Source of the DNA: Candidatus Anstonellales archaeon
GTDB lineage: Archaea; Micrarchaeota; Micrarchaeia; Anstonellales; CG1-02-47-40
Reading direction: 5' to 3'
Assembly (NCBI GenBank): GCA_038869735.1
Contig: JAWCQO010000001.1
Location: forward strand, 106,967 to 170,966
DNA: 64,000 bases
The notes under the pieces are model-generated. The model was not told where the DNA came from and searched no databases. It was given only the letters and a program-made list of their open reading frames with translations. Positions 15,436 through 23,863 of the stretch are shown here, in pieces (the first letter of the stretch is position 1; every line of letters starts with the position of its first letter). A program made the position numbers and the translations under genes.

Positions 15436-16431
15436 TTGAAAAAAATAGTTCTTCAGATGCTACTCTCGCTGGTCATCCTTGCTTTAATTATGTATTTGGC
15501 GGATTTTGAAAAAGTTGCTCAGATTATTTATGAGGCCAATCTTTTCTATCTTGCAGTTGCTGTTGTATTCTACTTTTCCATAAATATTGTAATGGTATTT
15601 AGAATTGGGATGATTCTAGATTATCTGGGAGAAAAAACAGATTATCGGAGGATACTAACCTCTCATTTTGGAGGTATGCTTGCATCTGATTTTACTCCTG
15701 CTCGTGCGGGTTATCTGTTAACGGCTTTTTTGATTTCAAGAAATCAGGGGGTTGACTTAAATAAATCGCTCGTTTCTATTCTTGGCCCGCAGATGTTTGA
15801 CTTCATATTCAAATTTGTGGCTGGAGGAATTGGAATCTGGTACCTATCTACGTTCATTCTTACTTTTTGGCAAGGAACTAAATTAAATCTCATTATGGGG
15901 CTGGTCGTTCTTGGGGGCATGATTTTGTGTATATGGCTCTTGCTCTTTTCAAAGAAGTTTTTAGAGTTAATTTCATTTATAAGAAACCTTCCCGCAGGGA
16001 AGCATGCATACGAGACTCTTTTAAATATGCAGCAGAATTCGCATGCTATTTCTAGCCTAACACCGCAGATATTGGTCCTCTTGTTTGTTACGTGGGTTCT
16101 CAAAGCAATAGAATGGTGGTTTATCTCAATGGGACTTGGGATAGAGCCAAATATAAATTTCCCGCCTATAATATTTTGGGGTTTTATTCAACCAATAGTT
16201 ACTCTCTTGCAATTTATGCCATTTCCGACTATTGCCGGGGTAGGATTGGCTGAAGGTGGGGCATCTATTCTGCTTATGCAGTTTGGTGTGAGCTTTCCTC
16301 ACTCTGTTGCATTTACCTTGATGACTCGTTTTGTGATGGTAATGGTGGATATTATAGGTATTGGTGAGGTCTTGAGGTTAATTTTCAGAAATGAGAAGAA
16401 AATGAGTCAAATTAAAGCGCCTAAAATCTGA
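15436..16431 (+). CDS. LPG synthase/flippase-like membrane protein (UPF0104 family)
   Basis: 331 residues with about eight membrane segments. It shows the pattern of the lysylphosphatidylglycerol synthase membrane domain family (COG0392), including the RAGYL motif (DFTPARAGYL, near residue 93) and the FPTIAGVGLAEGG segment. In archaea this family often accompanies glycosyltransferases and is thought to move or modify lipid-linked groups; the substrate here is unknown. The start is TTG 15436, with TAGGAG about 10 bases upstream. The 3' end overlaps the converging nmd3 by 11 bases. Confidence 0.82.
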   Translation: MKKIVLQMLLSLVILALIMYLADFEKVAQIIYEANLFYLAVAVVFYFSINIVMVFRIGMILDYLGEKTDYRRILTSHFGGMLASDFTPARAGYLLTAFLISRNQGVDLNKSLVSILGPQMFDFIFKFVAGGIGIWYLSTFILTFWQGTKLNLIMGLVVLGGMILCIWLLLFSKKFLELISFIRNLPAGKHAYETLLNMQQNSHAISSLTPQILVLLFVTWVLKAIEWWFISMGLGIEPNINFPPIIFWGFIQPIVTLLQFMPFPTIAGVGLAEGGASILLMQFGVSFPHSVAFTLMTRFVMVMVDIIGIGEVLRLIFRNEKKMSQIKAPKI

Positions 16432-17044
16432 TTCTAAAAGTTGAGCGGTATAGCCTTTTTCCGTCTTTTCTCTGCCCTGCTATTTTCTCTGTCCGTAAAT
16501 AAGAAAGACCAGATGCCTGGATTACACTCTGCGTCACTCTCTTGCTTCCGACGCAAAGGTTTATACCTTCTTTTAGCTTTATTTCGCGAGAAACAAACGT
16601 GATTGGAGCAAGTTGCTTCTTAAAAATAGAGGCATATTTCTGAACTTTAGCTGGATCGCCTCTAAGCTGGATTATAGCTTCGTGATAATGTCCAAGAGAT
16701 TTTGAACATGTGGGGCAGGTAGTTCTCGTATACTCAACAGCAACATTGTAAGAGCGCATAATCTTCGCGTCGCTCATATGTATGGATACAATTAAACTTG
16801 ATGTGTTCTTATCAAAATGAAATGATGAGGCTTGACCCTTGCTATTTTTTATGATTATTTCAGCTATATTGTGTGTCGTAGGGGGAACCCAGCCTCGGCC
16901 TTTTATTTTATTGCAGACTTTACAAAGAGGGATTTTGACAGAATCTGGTGGCAAAAAAGAGATAGGATAGCAGCTTGTGCAAAAATTTCCTGCAAACTCT
17001 GCCTGGGAGGATGACCTACCACACTTTGGGCATATTTTGTGCAT
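16421..17044 (-). CDS. nmd3: NMD3 family 60S/50S ribosome export adaptor homologue
   Basis: 207 residues, the short archaeal form. The N-terminus holds two zinc-ribbon pairs (CPKCG, CTSC; then CKVC) and a third pair CPTC near residue 112, as in eukaryotic NMD3, which binds the large ribosomal subunit. Archaea have no nucleus, so a role in late 50S assembly is assumed. A TTTATAATTT element about 26 bases before ATG 17044 fits a leaderless mRNA. It shares its upstream region with the divergent DUF2070 gene. Confidence 0.88.
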   Translation of the reverse strand: MHKICPKCGRSSSQAEFAGNFCTSCYPISFLPPDSVKIPLCKVCNKIKGRGWVPPTTHNIAEIIIKNSKGQASSFHFDKNTSSLIVSIHMSDAKIMRSYNVAVEYTRTTCPTCSKSLGHYHEAIIQLRGDPAKVQKYASIFKKQLAPITFVSREIKLKEGINLCVGSKRVTQSVIQASGLSYLRTEKIAGQRKDGKRLYRSTFRIRF

Positions 17045-17101
17045 TTTAAAATTGATGATTAGTTAAATTATAAATATTTACATTGCTAAAAAGAAGGGGA
17101 G

Positions 17102-18886
17102 ATGATGGGTTCAGCTGAACGAGCGATTGGACTTACAAAGTATTTTGTTAGCTTGCCGCGAGCAAGAACGATTGGAGCGTACCTTATTTTGGTTGGTGCT
17201 CTCTTCGGGCTTATAGTTAGCATTTCAACTCAAAAAATTGCAGAAATAGAAATTATAGGAAGTGTCGGGATGGGTGTGTTTCTCATCTCTCTCCCGGCTT
17301 TCCTCTCAGCTTTTACAGTTTATCTAGTGTGTAGGTGGATACCTCTAAAGCGAGTGCTAGTTCTTTCACTTTTTGGAGCAATGAGCTATGGGGTATTTTA
17401 TGTAATAGGGATTTTGCTTTTAGAGAGTGGAGTTTCCTTTGGAGGGGAAGTGATTCTCGTAGGATTTGGGCTTATCTTTGTAATATGGTTTTTGATTGCA
17501 AAGCTTGTGTTTGGTCTTGGAAAGATTTCTTTTGTTTTTGCAACACTCCAGCTCTTTTATAACGCAATATTTCTTATGACTACCCACCTCATCTCCTTTG
17601 ACGAAGGCTGGATGCCGATCATCTTAAAGATGTATTTTTCATCATTACTGTTTTTGATTGCGCTATATTCTCTTTTTTTCGTATTGAATGCGCCTATGAA
17701 GAGAAACATTGGTGTAGATAGTACGCAAGCAATCTCTATGTTTGCAGCTCAATGGCTTGAAGGCGGAAAAGAGCTTGAAGAAACTTTTGAATCTATGGGG
17801 GAAGAAGTTGAGACATTATTGGGGACTATTGTGTTTAAGGGCTCAAAAAAAGAAACGGTTTTCCTGGTGCCGGGAGTGCATTTTGGACCTTTTGGAAATC
17901 TCGGCGGCAGTGAATTTTCAAAGTTGCTTGCAAATAGACTGGAAGGTGAGAACAGAGACGTGTTTGTATTTCATTCTCTCGTTACAAATGACATGAATCC
18001 TGTCTCATCGCGTGAAATTGAGAAGATAATCGCCTGTTTTGAGGGACAATATAAAAAAATGGAATTTTCGCCTGCGGTTGGGAACATTTGTAGAGGACGT
18101 GGCGGAAATTCACATGCCCTCTGCCTCAAAATAAACGACTTTGCATTTGTCGGATTTTCCAGAGCACCTCTTACGACTGAGGATGTAAATTTCGGGATTG
18201 GTAGAAGCTTGCAGATGCTTGCAAATAGATTTGTTAGGGAAGCTGTTTTAGTGGACCAACATAATTCTGAAACAGGAGACATAACTTCGGTTGAGCCGGG
18301 TTCTCACATCCAATTTGAAATGGAAGAGGCGCTTTTGGACGCTCTGGAAAAAAATAAAAGGATGGAGAGATTGGAACTTGGATGCGGTGCACAAAAACTT
18401 GAGTGCAAATCGGTAGGGGGAGGTGGGATAAAAACTGCTCTCTTTGGATTTGGAAAAAAGTTTTTTGCGTTAATTTTGTTAGACTCTAATGGAGTCGTTC
18501 CCTCTTTTAGAGATGAGGTAATAAGAGAGGTAAAAGAATGGGGAAAGAAGAAAAAAATGGAAGTAGAAGCCGAGATTTTTACTACAGATACTCATGAGGT
18601 GAATATTGTTCAGGGAGTCTTGAATCCTGTAGGAAAGAGGCGTGAAGAGGGTGAGGAAGTTATTTCTGCTATTGTTAATTGCCTAGAAGAAGCTAAAAGG
18701 AACATGGAAGGAGTAAGCGCGGGCGTTTCTGTGGACAGATTCACCACAACTGTATTGGGAGCGAAAGTCTCCACTGAAGTAGTTGCAACTATAAGTGCAG
18801 TAATTGCAATCGCAAGGATAGCTATACCTGTGATACTTATAGGCACCGTTATCTTGATTTTATGGAGCCTTACAAAAATTAAGTAA
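17102..18886 (+). CDS. DUF2070 family membrane protein
   Basis: 594 residues. About seven membrane segments in the first 200 residues precede a soluble domain with the family's landmark VPGVHFGPFGNLGGSEF (near residue 257), a VDQHNS motif and DTHEVN. A final membrane segment lies near 565-590. DUF2070 proteins occur widely in archaea. The His-rich soluble domain suggests a hydrolase or metal site, but I know of no proven activity. GGGGAG lies directly before tandem ATG codons (17102 and 17105). The glycosyltransferase gene follows closely. Confidence 0.85.
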   Translation: MMGSAERAIGLTKYFVSLPRARTIGAYLILVGALFGLIVSISTQKIAEIEIIGSVGMGVFLISLPAFLSAFTVYLVCRWIPLKRVLVLSLFGAMSYGVFYVIGILLLESGVSFGGEVILVGFGLIFVIWFLIAKLVFGLGKISFVFATLQLFYNAIFLMTTHLISFDEGWMPIILKMYFSSLLFLIALYSLFFVLNAPMKRNIGVDSTQAISMFAAQWLEGGKELEETFESMGEEVETLLGTIVFKGSKKETVFLVPGVHFGPFGNLGGSEFSKLLANRLEGENRDVFVFHSLVTNDMNPVSSREIEKIIACFEGQYKKMEFSPAVGNICRGRGGNSHALCLKINDFAFVGFSRAPLTTEDVNFGIGRSLQMLANRFVREAVLVDQHNSETGDITSVEPGSHIQFEMEEALLDALEKNKRMERLELGCGAQKLECKSVGGGGIKTALFGFGKKFFALILLDSNGVVPSFRDEVIREVKEWGKKKKMEVEAEIFTTDTHEVNIVQGVLNPVGKRREEGEEVISAIVNCLEEAKRNMEGVSAGVSVDRFTTTVLGAKVSTEVVATISAVIAIARIAIPVILIGTVILILWSLTKIK

Positions 18887-18906
18887 AAGAAGTGAGAGGG
18901 GATTTT

Positions 18907-20034
18907 CTGAAGCTTGGATTTTTTACAGATACTTATCTTCCAAATAGAGACGGCGTAGTTAGGGTTATATTAAACACGAAGGAAGTTATTGAAAGAAAAG
19001 GACATAGAGTATACACGTTTGCACCTTATGGAAATGAAAAAACGAACGTCGATGAAGATAACGACGTATTTTACTATCATTCTGCAAGTTTTTTTCCCTA
19101 TCCAGATTACAGAGTTGCACTATTTCCGTTTTTTGCTTATAAGAGGGCACAGAAGGTTGGAGTGGAGATAGTGCATTCTCACGGCGTTGCAACGATGGGA
19201 ATTGCGGCTTTAAAGACTGCGCGCATGCTTAGGGTTGGGTCGGTTGCAACGTTCCACACTCTTTTGCCAAATGCTGCGCGTTACATAGGTGGAAGCTGGT
19301 TTCTTGAAGGCATAACCAAAAGAGCAATATGGAGATATTTGGAGTGGTATTATAGTCAGTTTGAGCGCGTTATATCTCCAACCAATTATACAAAAAAGAT
19401 CCTTCAAAAGCATGGAATAGAGGCTGTTGTCTTGCCAAGTGGTGTGGATACAGCAAGATTTACACCTAATAAAAAGTTAGGGGAAAGGATAAAAAAGAAA
19501 TGGGGAATTTGTGGCAAGAAAGTTGCTCTTTATCTTGGAAGAATTGCTCGAGAAAAAAGGTTGGAGATTTTTTTTGAGGCTGCAAGCAAAATAAACAAGG
19601 AATCTGAAATCTTTTTTGTTGTTGCAGGGAAGGGACCAGCTTTGGATTACTACAGGGCAATGGCAGAGAGGATGAACATCTCTGGAAAGGTTATTTTCAC
19701 AGGATTTGTTCCTGAGGACCAACTTTCGGCGTATTATAATGCAGCTGACGTGTTCATTATGCCATCATCCTTTGAGACACAGGGTTTAAGTGCTCTGGAA
19801 GCACTTGCTTGTGGGGTTCCGATATGTGTTGAGAGGGATTCTGCCACTGCAGAATTCGTCAAGAATGGAAAAAATGGGGGTTTGTTTTCAGATGCGGAAG
19901 AGTGTGCAGAGAGCATATTAAAGATTTCTACTCAAAAAATCAAGATGAAAGAATTTGCAAGAAAAACTGCGTTGGAATACTCAAACGAAAAAATGGTTGG
20001 AAAGCTCCTCGAGCTTTATAAGCAGCTCATCTGA
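18907..20034 (+). CDS. GT4 family glycosyltransferase
   Basis: About 375 residues with the two Rossmann domains of GT4 enzymes: N-terminal FFTDTYLPNRDGV with the acceptor-side loop, and C-terminal YLGRIAREKRLEIF with the sugar-nucleotide motif ETQGLSALEALACGVP. It probably adds a sugar to a lipid or to surface glycan; mannose or glucose donors are common in the group. Start: the family begins with M-K-x-G-x-F-T-D-T-Y, and here that position is a CTG (18907) lying 5 bases after GAGGGG (18896-18901). The in-frame GTG 18892 has no ribosome site and would add five unrelated residues, so CTG is preferred. Confidence 0.85.
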   Translation: MKLGFFTDTYLPNRDGVVRVILNTKEVIERKGHRVYTFAPYGNEKTNVDEDNDVFYYHSASFFPYPDYRVALFPFFAYKRAQKVGVEIVHSHGVATMGIAALKTARMLRVGSVATFHTLLPNAARYIGGSWFLEGITKRAIWRYLEWYYSQFERVISPTNYTKKILQKHGIEAVVLPSGVDTARFTPNKKLGERIKKKWGICGKKVALYLGRIAREKRLEIFFEAASKINKESEIFFVVAGKGPALDYYRAMAERMNISGKVIFTGFVPEDQLSAYYNAADVFIMPSSFETQGLSALEALACGVPICVERDSATAEFVKNGKNGGLFSDAEECAESILKISTQKIKMKEFARKTALEYSNEKMVGKLLELYKQLI

Positions 20035-20048
20035 TTAAATACCTCAGA

Positions 20049-22601
20049 TTAGATAATTATTGAATCTATAAATGATGGCAACTGCTCAAGAGATATTAGA
20101 AAGAGTCTCTTTGAAGCAACTTCAAGTTTGATTCTTACTGCAAGTGGAGTTGTAGAGGTGAGTCGCTTAGAAAACTCTTCAAGCACTATTGAATTTTCAA
20201 AAAGGAGGATTGTTGGGTATTCGGAAATGGAGCATAGTGCGCGATAAGCAGATGAATCATCCTCAAAGAAGCAGATAGCGTATTCTCTTCCAGATATAGA
20301 AAATTTTACGTCTGCCTCTTCATTGCTTGTTGGTCTTGAAAATTTGATTGCTTTGGTTATAAGTACATCTCTAACGTGTCTGAATAGAGATAGATTCTTG
20401 AGGCTTCTTTTTGCTTCGGTTTCCCATCTTTTCAGACACCAGAAGCCTAGTACTTCTTTTACCTCGCCAGTACGGTTTTGGATTTGGAGCAAAATGCGCT
20501 CAAGATTGTAATCACCAATGATTATTGGACTGCCGTTATGCTTCAACTTCCTAAACCCGCTTTTGAGGTCTTCAAGTGAAAGTGGCATGTATCGCCATTG
20601 GTACGTTTTATTTACGGTATCAAAGAGCTCCAGTACTTGATCTTTCTTTATTGGAATCTTTATTTGTGATATTGGTGGAAATTCAGGTATATCTATAACA
20701 AGAAGCTGTTTTTCTGGCTTGCGGAGATAGGTGCCTATTGCAAAAAACAGAATAGTCAGCATTCCCATGAAGATGATTAGTGGATTTTCATAAAACTGCT
20801 TTTGAAGTATATACTCGATTTGAATAGATTTTTTAAAGCCGCCGTCGAACTCGAAGGTGAAGTTATGGGTACCGGGTGGAAGATTCGGAACATAATAGAG
20901 AAGAACGGTTGATGGTTGGATTTCTTTCTCAAATTTGCCATCCACCGAGACTTTTAGGCGCTGGAATGGTATTTTCTCCTCTTTGGATGATGTAAAGGAA
21001 AATGAGAAATTCCCGTTTTTAAAGTCTTGATTGGCTACATAGACAGAAAAGTCTTCTACCTCTACCTGCGCCTGAGCGTAAACTCGGTTCGTAGAATCAA
21101 CTACCCGGAGTATGTAAATTCCAGAAGGAAGAGAGGAGTCATAATCAAATGGAAGCGGTGATTGGAGATTGGTTAATCCTTCTTGTACTTGCTCAGATTT
21201 TATTACTTGTCCATCTTTTATTGTCTGAAGGAATAGCTTTCTTTGACCTCCCCCGGATTCTTTAAAATCGAGTATTAAACGAATCTTTTGCCCAGTCAGA
21301 TAGGTTGGCAAGAATGAGCTTCCTCCTTTTACATAGATGTTTGAATTTTGCTTCTTGCTTAATGCTAAATCAACTCGTCGGCTTATCTTTTGTCCGTCTG
21401 GCGATTCGCCTTCAAAGCGTATTATTGAGAAGATTTCTGATGGCAGAAGAGGGGGGGAGTAGATATAAACGGTATCAGAGGTTGAATTCTCGACCATAAG
21501 TTGCACTTCTGTTTTTGCCAAAACATTCTGCCATGCATAATTGGAGATTAGTCGAGAAATGTCCTCAGCTGCGGTTTCGCCGTTTCTTCGCCATCCTCCA
21601 TCGAGTGTTTGGGGTAGGAAGACGAAATAACTCGAGTTTAAGGCGAGTGCTGATATTGACCCATAAATTTTGGTTTTTGCGATCTGAGACGCGATTCGGG
21701 GTGCGACGCTGTATTGTGGGTCGAACAATCGAAAGTCCTCGTCAGATGGTGTCGGACGTTCAAATATAAATGGCAGGGAGGAAAGCAGTTCCTTTGACGA
21801 TACGATTGGAATGCCCTCATCATTAAGAATGCGGTCAAATGGAAGGCCTATATAAATAATTATTATCCCTTTTGAAAGGAGATCCTGATAAAAAAAACTG
21901 CTTTCAAATAATTTAGTGGGAAAATAACCAGTTGGTATTATTAGAACTGAGCGAGGCGGAAGTGACTTAAGTTGCGCATATGTAACATCATTGACGGATA
22001 TTTCGTTGAGAGTTAATAGCTCTTCTAGCTTTGACCTAAAGGTCTGGTAAGTTTCTGCTTGATGGCTCTTTGTTTGAAGAATAAAAACTTGTCTTGGAAG
22101 GGGATTTGGGAAAAATGTTGCAAGAATTTTTGCTGATGAAAGGTCCTTTTGATTATAGGAAATCTCGAAATAGGCTGTGTGAAATTGAGGGGTCTCGCCC
22201 CAATCAAGAATCTGAAAGTCTTTGACTTCGACATCAACCCAGGGAGTATACGGCGCTTTTTGTGGTGGCGGTGGCTGGTTTTGTGAAAATGAAAAGTAGA
22301 AAGCCGCCAAAAGAAGAAAAAAAGCAAATGCAGCTATGGGCAAAAGAATGGTTTTGATGGTGGGTGAAGTTTTAGGAGCTTCTTCTGCTTTTTTTTCATC
22401 TGCCTTTTGCGCAACCGGAACTTTTTTTTGGGGAGTGGAAAGAAAAGACGAAACGCGTTCAATCAGATTTTTTGATAATGGTGGCTTCTTCTGAACAAAT
22501 CTCTTTACATTCTCATATTTCTTTCTTATTGTAAAGATATATGCCTTTTTTGAAATGCGAAATTTGAGCGTTTCTTCATCCACCATAGGACCAGATCCCA
22601 T
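20049..22601 (-). CDS. Large two-segment membrane protein of the VirB4-like module
   Basis: 850 residues, family not recognised. A basic cytoplasmic N-terminus (1-100) is followed by a membrane segment (about 105-128) and a Pro-rich linker. A large outer region (about 140-615) holds an alpha/beta part with LIIPTGYFP and then beta-sandwich-like domains. A second membrane segment (about 628-645) leads to a cytoplasmic C-terminal domain of about 200 residues, with GDYNLERILLQIQNRTGEV and a WCLKRWE motif. It is the last gene of the minus-strand module with the VirB4-like ATPase, 26 bases after the coiled-coil gene. The topology suits a protein that links the cell exterior to the ATPase; this is inference. 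Confidence 0.7.
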   Translation of the reverse strand: MGSGPMVDEETLKFRISKKAYIFTIRKKYENVKRFVQKKPPLSKNLIERVSSFLSTPQKKVPVAQKADEKKAEEAPKTSPTIKTILLPIAAFAFFLLLAAFYFSFSQNQPPPPQKAPYTPWVDVEVKDFQILDWGETPQFHTAYFEISYNQKDLSSAKILATFFPNPLPRQVFILQTKSHQAETYQTFRSKLEELLTLNEISVNDVTYAQLKSLPPRSVLIIPTGYFPTKLFESSFFYQDLLSKGIIIIYIGLPFDRILNDEGIPIVSSKELLSSLPFIFERPTPSDEDFRLFDPQYSVAPRIASQIAKTKIYGSISALALNSSYFVFLPQTLDGGWRRNGETAAEDISRLISNYAWQNVLAKTEVQLMVENSTSDTVYIYSPPLLPSEIFSIIRFEGESPDGQKISRRVDLALSKKQNSNIYVKGGSSFLPTYLTGQKIRLILDFKESGGGQRKLFLQTIKDGQVIKSEQVQEGLTNLQSPLPFDYDSSLPSGIYILRVVDSTNRVYAQAQVEVEDFSVYVANQDFKNGNFSFSFTSSKEEKIPFQRLKVSVDGKFEKEIQPSTVLLYYVPNLPPGTHNFTFEFDGGFKKSIQIEYILQKQFYENPLIIFMGMLTILFFAIGTYLRKPEKQLLVIDIPEFPPISQIKIPIKKDQVLELFDTVNKTYQWRYMPLSLEDLKSGFRKLKHNGSPIIIGDYNLERILLQIQNRTGEVKEVLGFWCLKRWETEAKRSLKNLSLFRHVRDVLITKAIKFSRPTSNEEADVKFSISGREYAICFFEDDSSAYRALCSISEYPTILLFENSIVLEEFSKRLTSTTPLAVRIKLEVASKRLFLISLEQLPSFIDSIII

Positions 22602-22627
22602 CAGCCCAAGTTTAAAATTAAATCAAC

Positions 22628-23365
22628 TCATTCCTTGATTGCGAGGTAGCCTTCCAATACAAGCCTGTTTAACACTGCCTCTACCCGACTTTCTGGAACG
22701 CCGTAAGTTTTTGAAAATTCAGTTATGTTTATCTCTGAGTTGTGTTCGTGAATCCAATTTTGTATTTTTGATGCAAGAACTTCGTCAGAAATGGACTGGA
22801 ACTCTGCAAGCTTATTTGCAAGCTCATCTTTTGACACTTTTAGTTCATAGTTTTCCCGCGAAAGGAGAGTATTTGCCTCCTGTAGGTCTCGAACTCTCTT
22901 TTGAAGAGAAATAACCTCTGATTTTAGGCTGTCGTAGAGAGAGTAGAGTTTATCGTAATCGCTAGTAACGTATTCCTCCATTTCAGATAGAGCATTTTCC
23001 AGCATTTGGTATATCTTTCGATTGTCAATGCTATAGTTGGATCCCAACAGCGTAAGAAGATTGAGGAGATACTTTAACATATCAAGTTTTCTTTTTTTTG
23101 GACTCATTCCGGCTGTATAGGTGTAGAGAAGCTCTATTTTGTCTGGATGGAAGTAGGTTAGTGAAAACAAGAATGGGTTTTTGTGGATATCTCTACTCTC
23201 GACGTTTATTCCAATGATGGTTTCGTTTTCTTCTACCAACTTTAAAAACGAAAGTTGAGAAAGTGATTCAAAAACGTCTTTTTTGCTGCCTACCCTTGAA
23301 GCCTCTAAGAATATTCCGCTAACCTTTGGCGGAGTCGTTGCTTTTTGCTGTTTTTGTGGAGGCAG
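22628..23365 (-). CDS. Coiled-coil protein with C-terminal winged helix, VirB4-like module
   Basis: About 245 residues. An N-terminal alpha/beta part (GIFLEAS..., FESLSQLSFLKLV, IIGINVES) precedes a long coiled coil (about 140-200) and a C-terminal helix-turn-helix-like domain (ITEFSKTYGVPESRVEAVLNR). The frame is open with no ATG, GTG or TTG between 23365 and 23239. TTG 23239 has no ribosome site, whereas GGTGAT (23371-23376), formed by the stop of the upstream gene, lies 5 bases before CTG 23365, which I take as the start. A cytoplasmic adaptor or regulator role in the module is a guess from architecture. Confidence 0.68.
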   Translation of the reverse strand: MPPQKQQKATTPPKVSGIFLEASRVGSKKDVFESLSQLSFLKLVEENETIIGINVESRDIHKNPFLFSLTYFHPDKIELLYTYTAGMSPKKRKLDMLKYLLNLLTLLGSNYSIDNRKIYQMLENALSEMEEYVTSDYDKLYSLYDSLKSEVISLQKRVRDLQEANTLLSRENYELKVSKDELANKLAEFQSISDEVLASKIQNWIHEHNSEINITEFSKTYGVPESRVEAVLNRLVLEGYLAIKE

Positions 23366-23371
23366 ATGATA

Positions 23372-23836
23372 TCACCTTTTTTTCTTTTTGATTTTTTTTG
23401 ATTTAGATTTAGTGGCAAGAATGGCTTGTTTAGACGTCTTTTTCTCTAAAGAAGGCTGCTCAGACAGAGACGGCGGTGGTTGAGGAGTCTCTTCAATTGC
23501 AGGAACGTATGAGGTAAGAGAAAACAGCACAAGAAAAGCTCCGATGAAGATAGATATAATAAAAGTTCCGAGGGACAGTGTCCCGCTAAGAAGAGAGAGA
23601 CCAACAAAGGCAATGAAGATGATGACTGCAAGGGCAATGTACTGAACCAGTGTCTTTTCAAATTTAGTCCTTCTTTTCTTATATTCTTCATACATCTCTT
23701 CGCTCACAATAAGTCTGTTATTTTTTGCGATTCCAAAAAAACGCTTTATTTTTCTTATTGAGCGTATCACTATGTCTTCCTTGACTGGATAGCCAACGCC
23801 TTCATTTCCTGACATTATGCAAATCCCTCTTTCCAT
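23372..23836 (-). CDS. Two-segment membrane protein with Lys-rich tail, VirB4-like module
   Basis: 154 residues. A cytoplasmic N-terminus of about 60 residues leads to a hairpin of two membrane segments (about 64-108), then a Pro/Ser-rich stretch and a very basic tail (KSKSKKIKKKKR). Small proteins with a membrane hairpin are common partners of VirB4-type ATPases (VirB3 and PrgI types), though I see no clear sequence match. ATG 23836 is used; ATG 23815 with GAGGGAT upstream is also possible. It lies 27 bases after the ATPase gene. Confidence 0.65.
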   Translation of the reverse strand: MERGICIMSGNEGVGYPVKEDIVIRSIRKIKRFFGIAKNNRLIVSEEMYEEYKKRRTKFEKTLVQYIALAVIIFIAFVGLSLLSGTLSLGTFIISIFIGAFLVLFSLTSYVPAIEETPQPPPSLSEQPSLEKKTSKQAILATKSKSKKIKKKKR

Positions 23837-23863
23837 ATCTCAAAACACCTCTTTTATGTGTGT

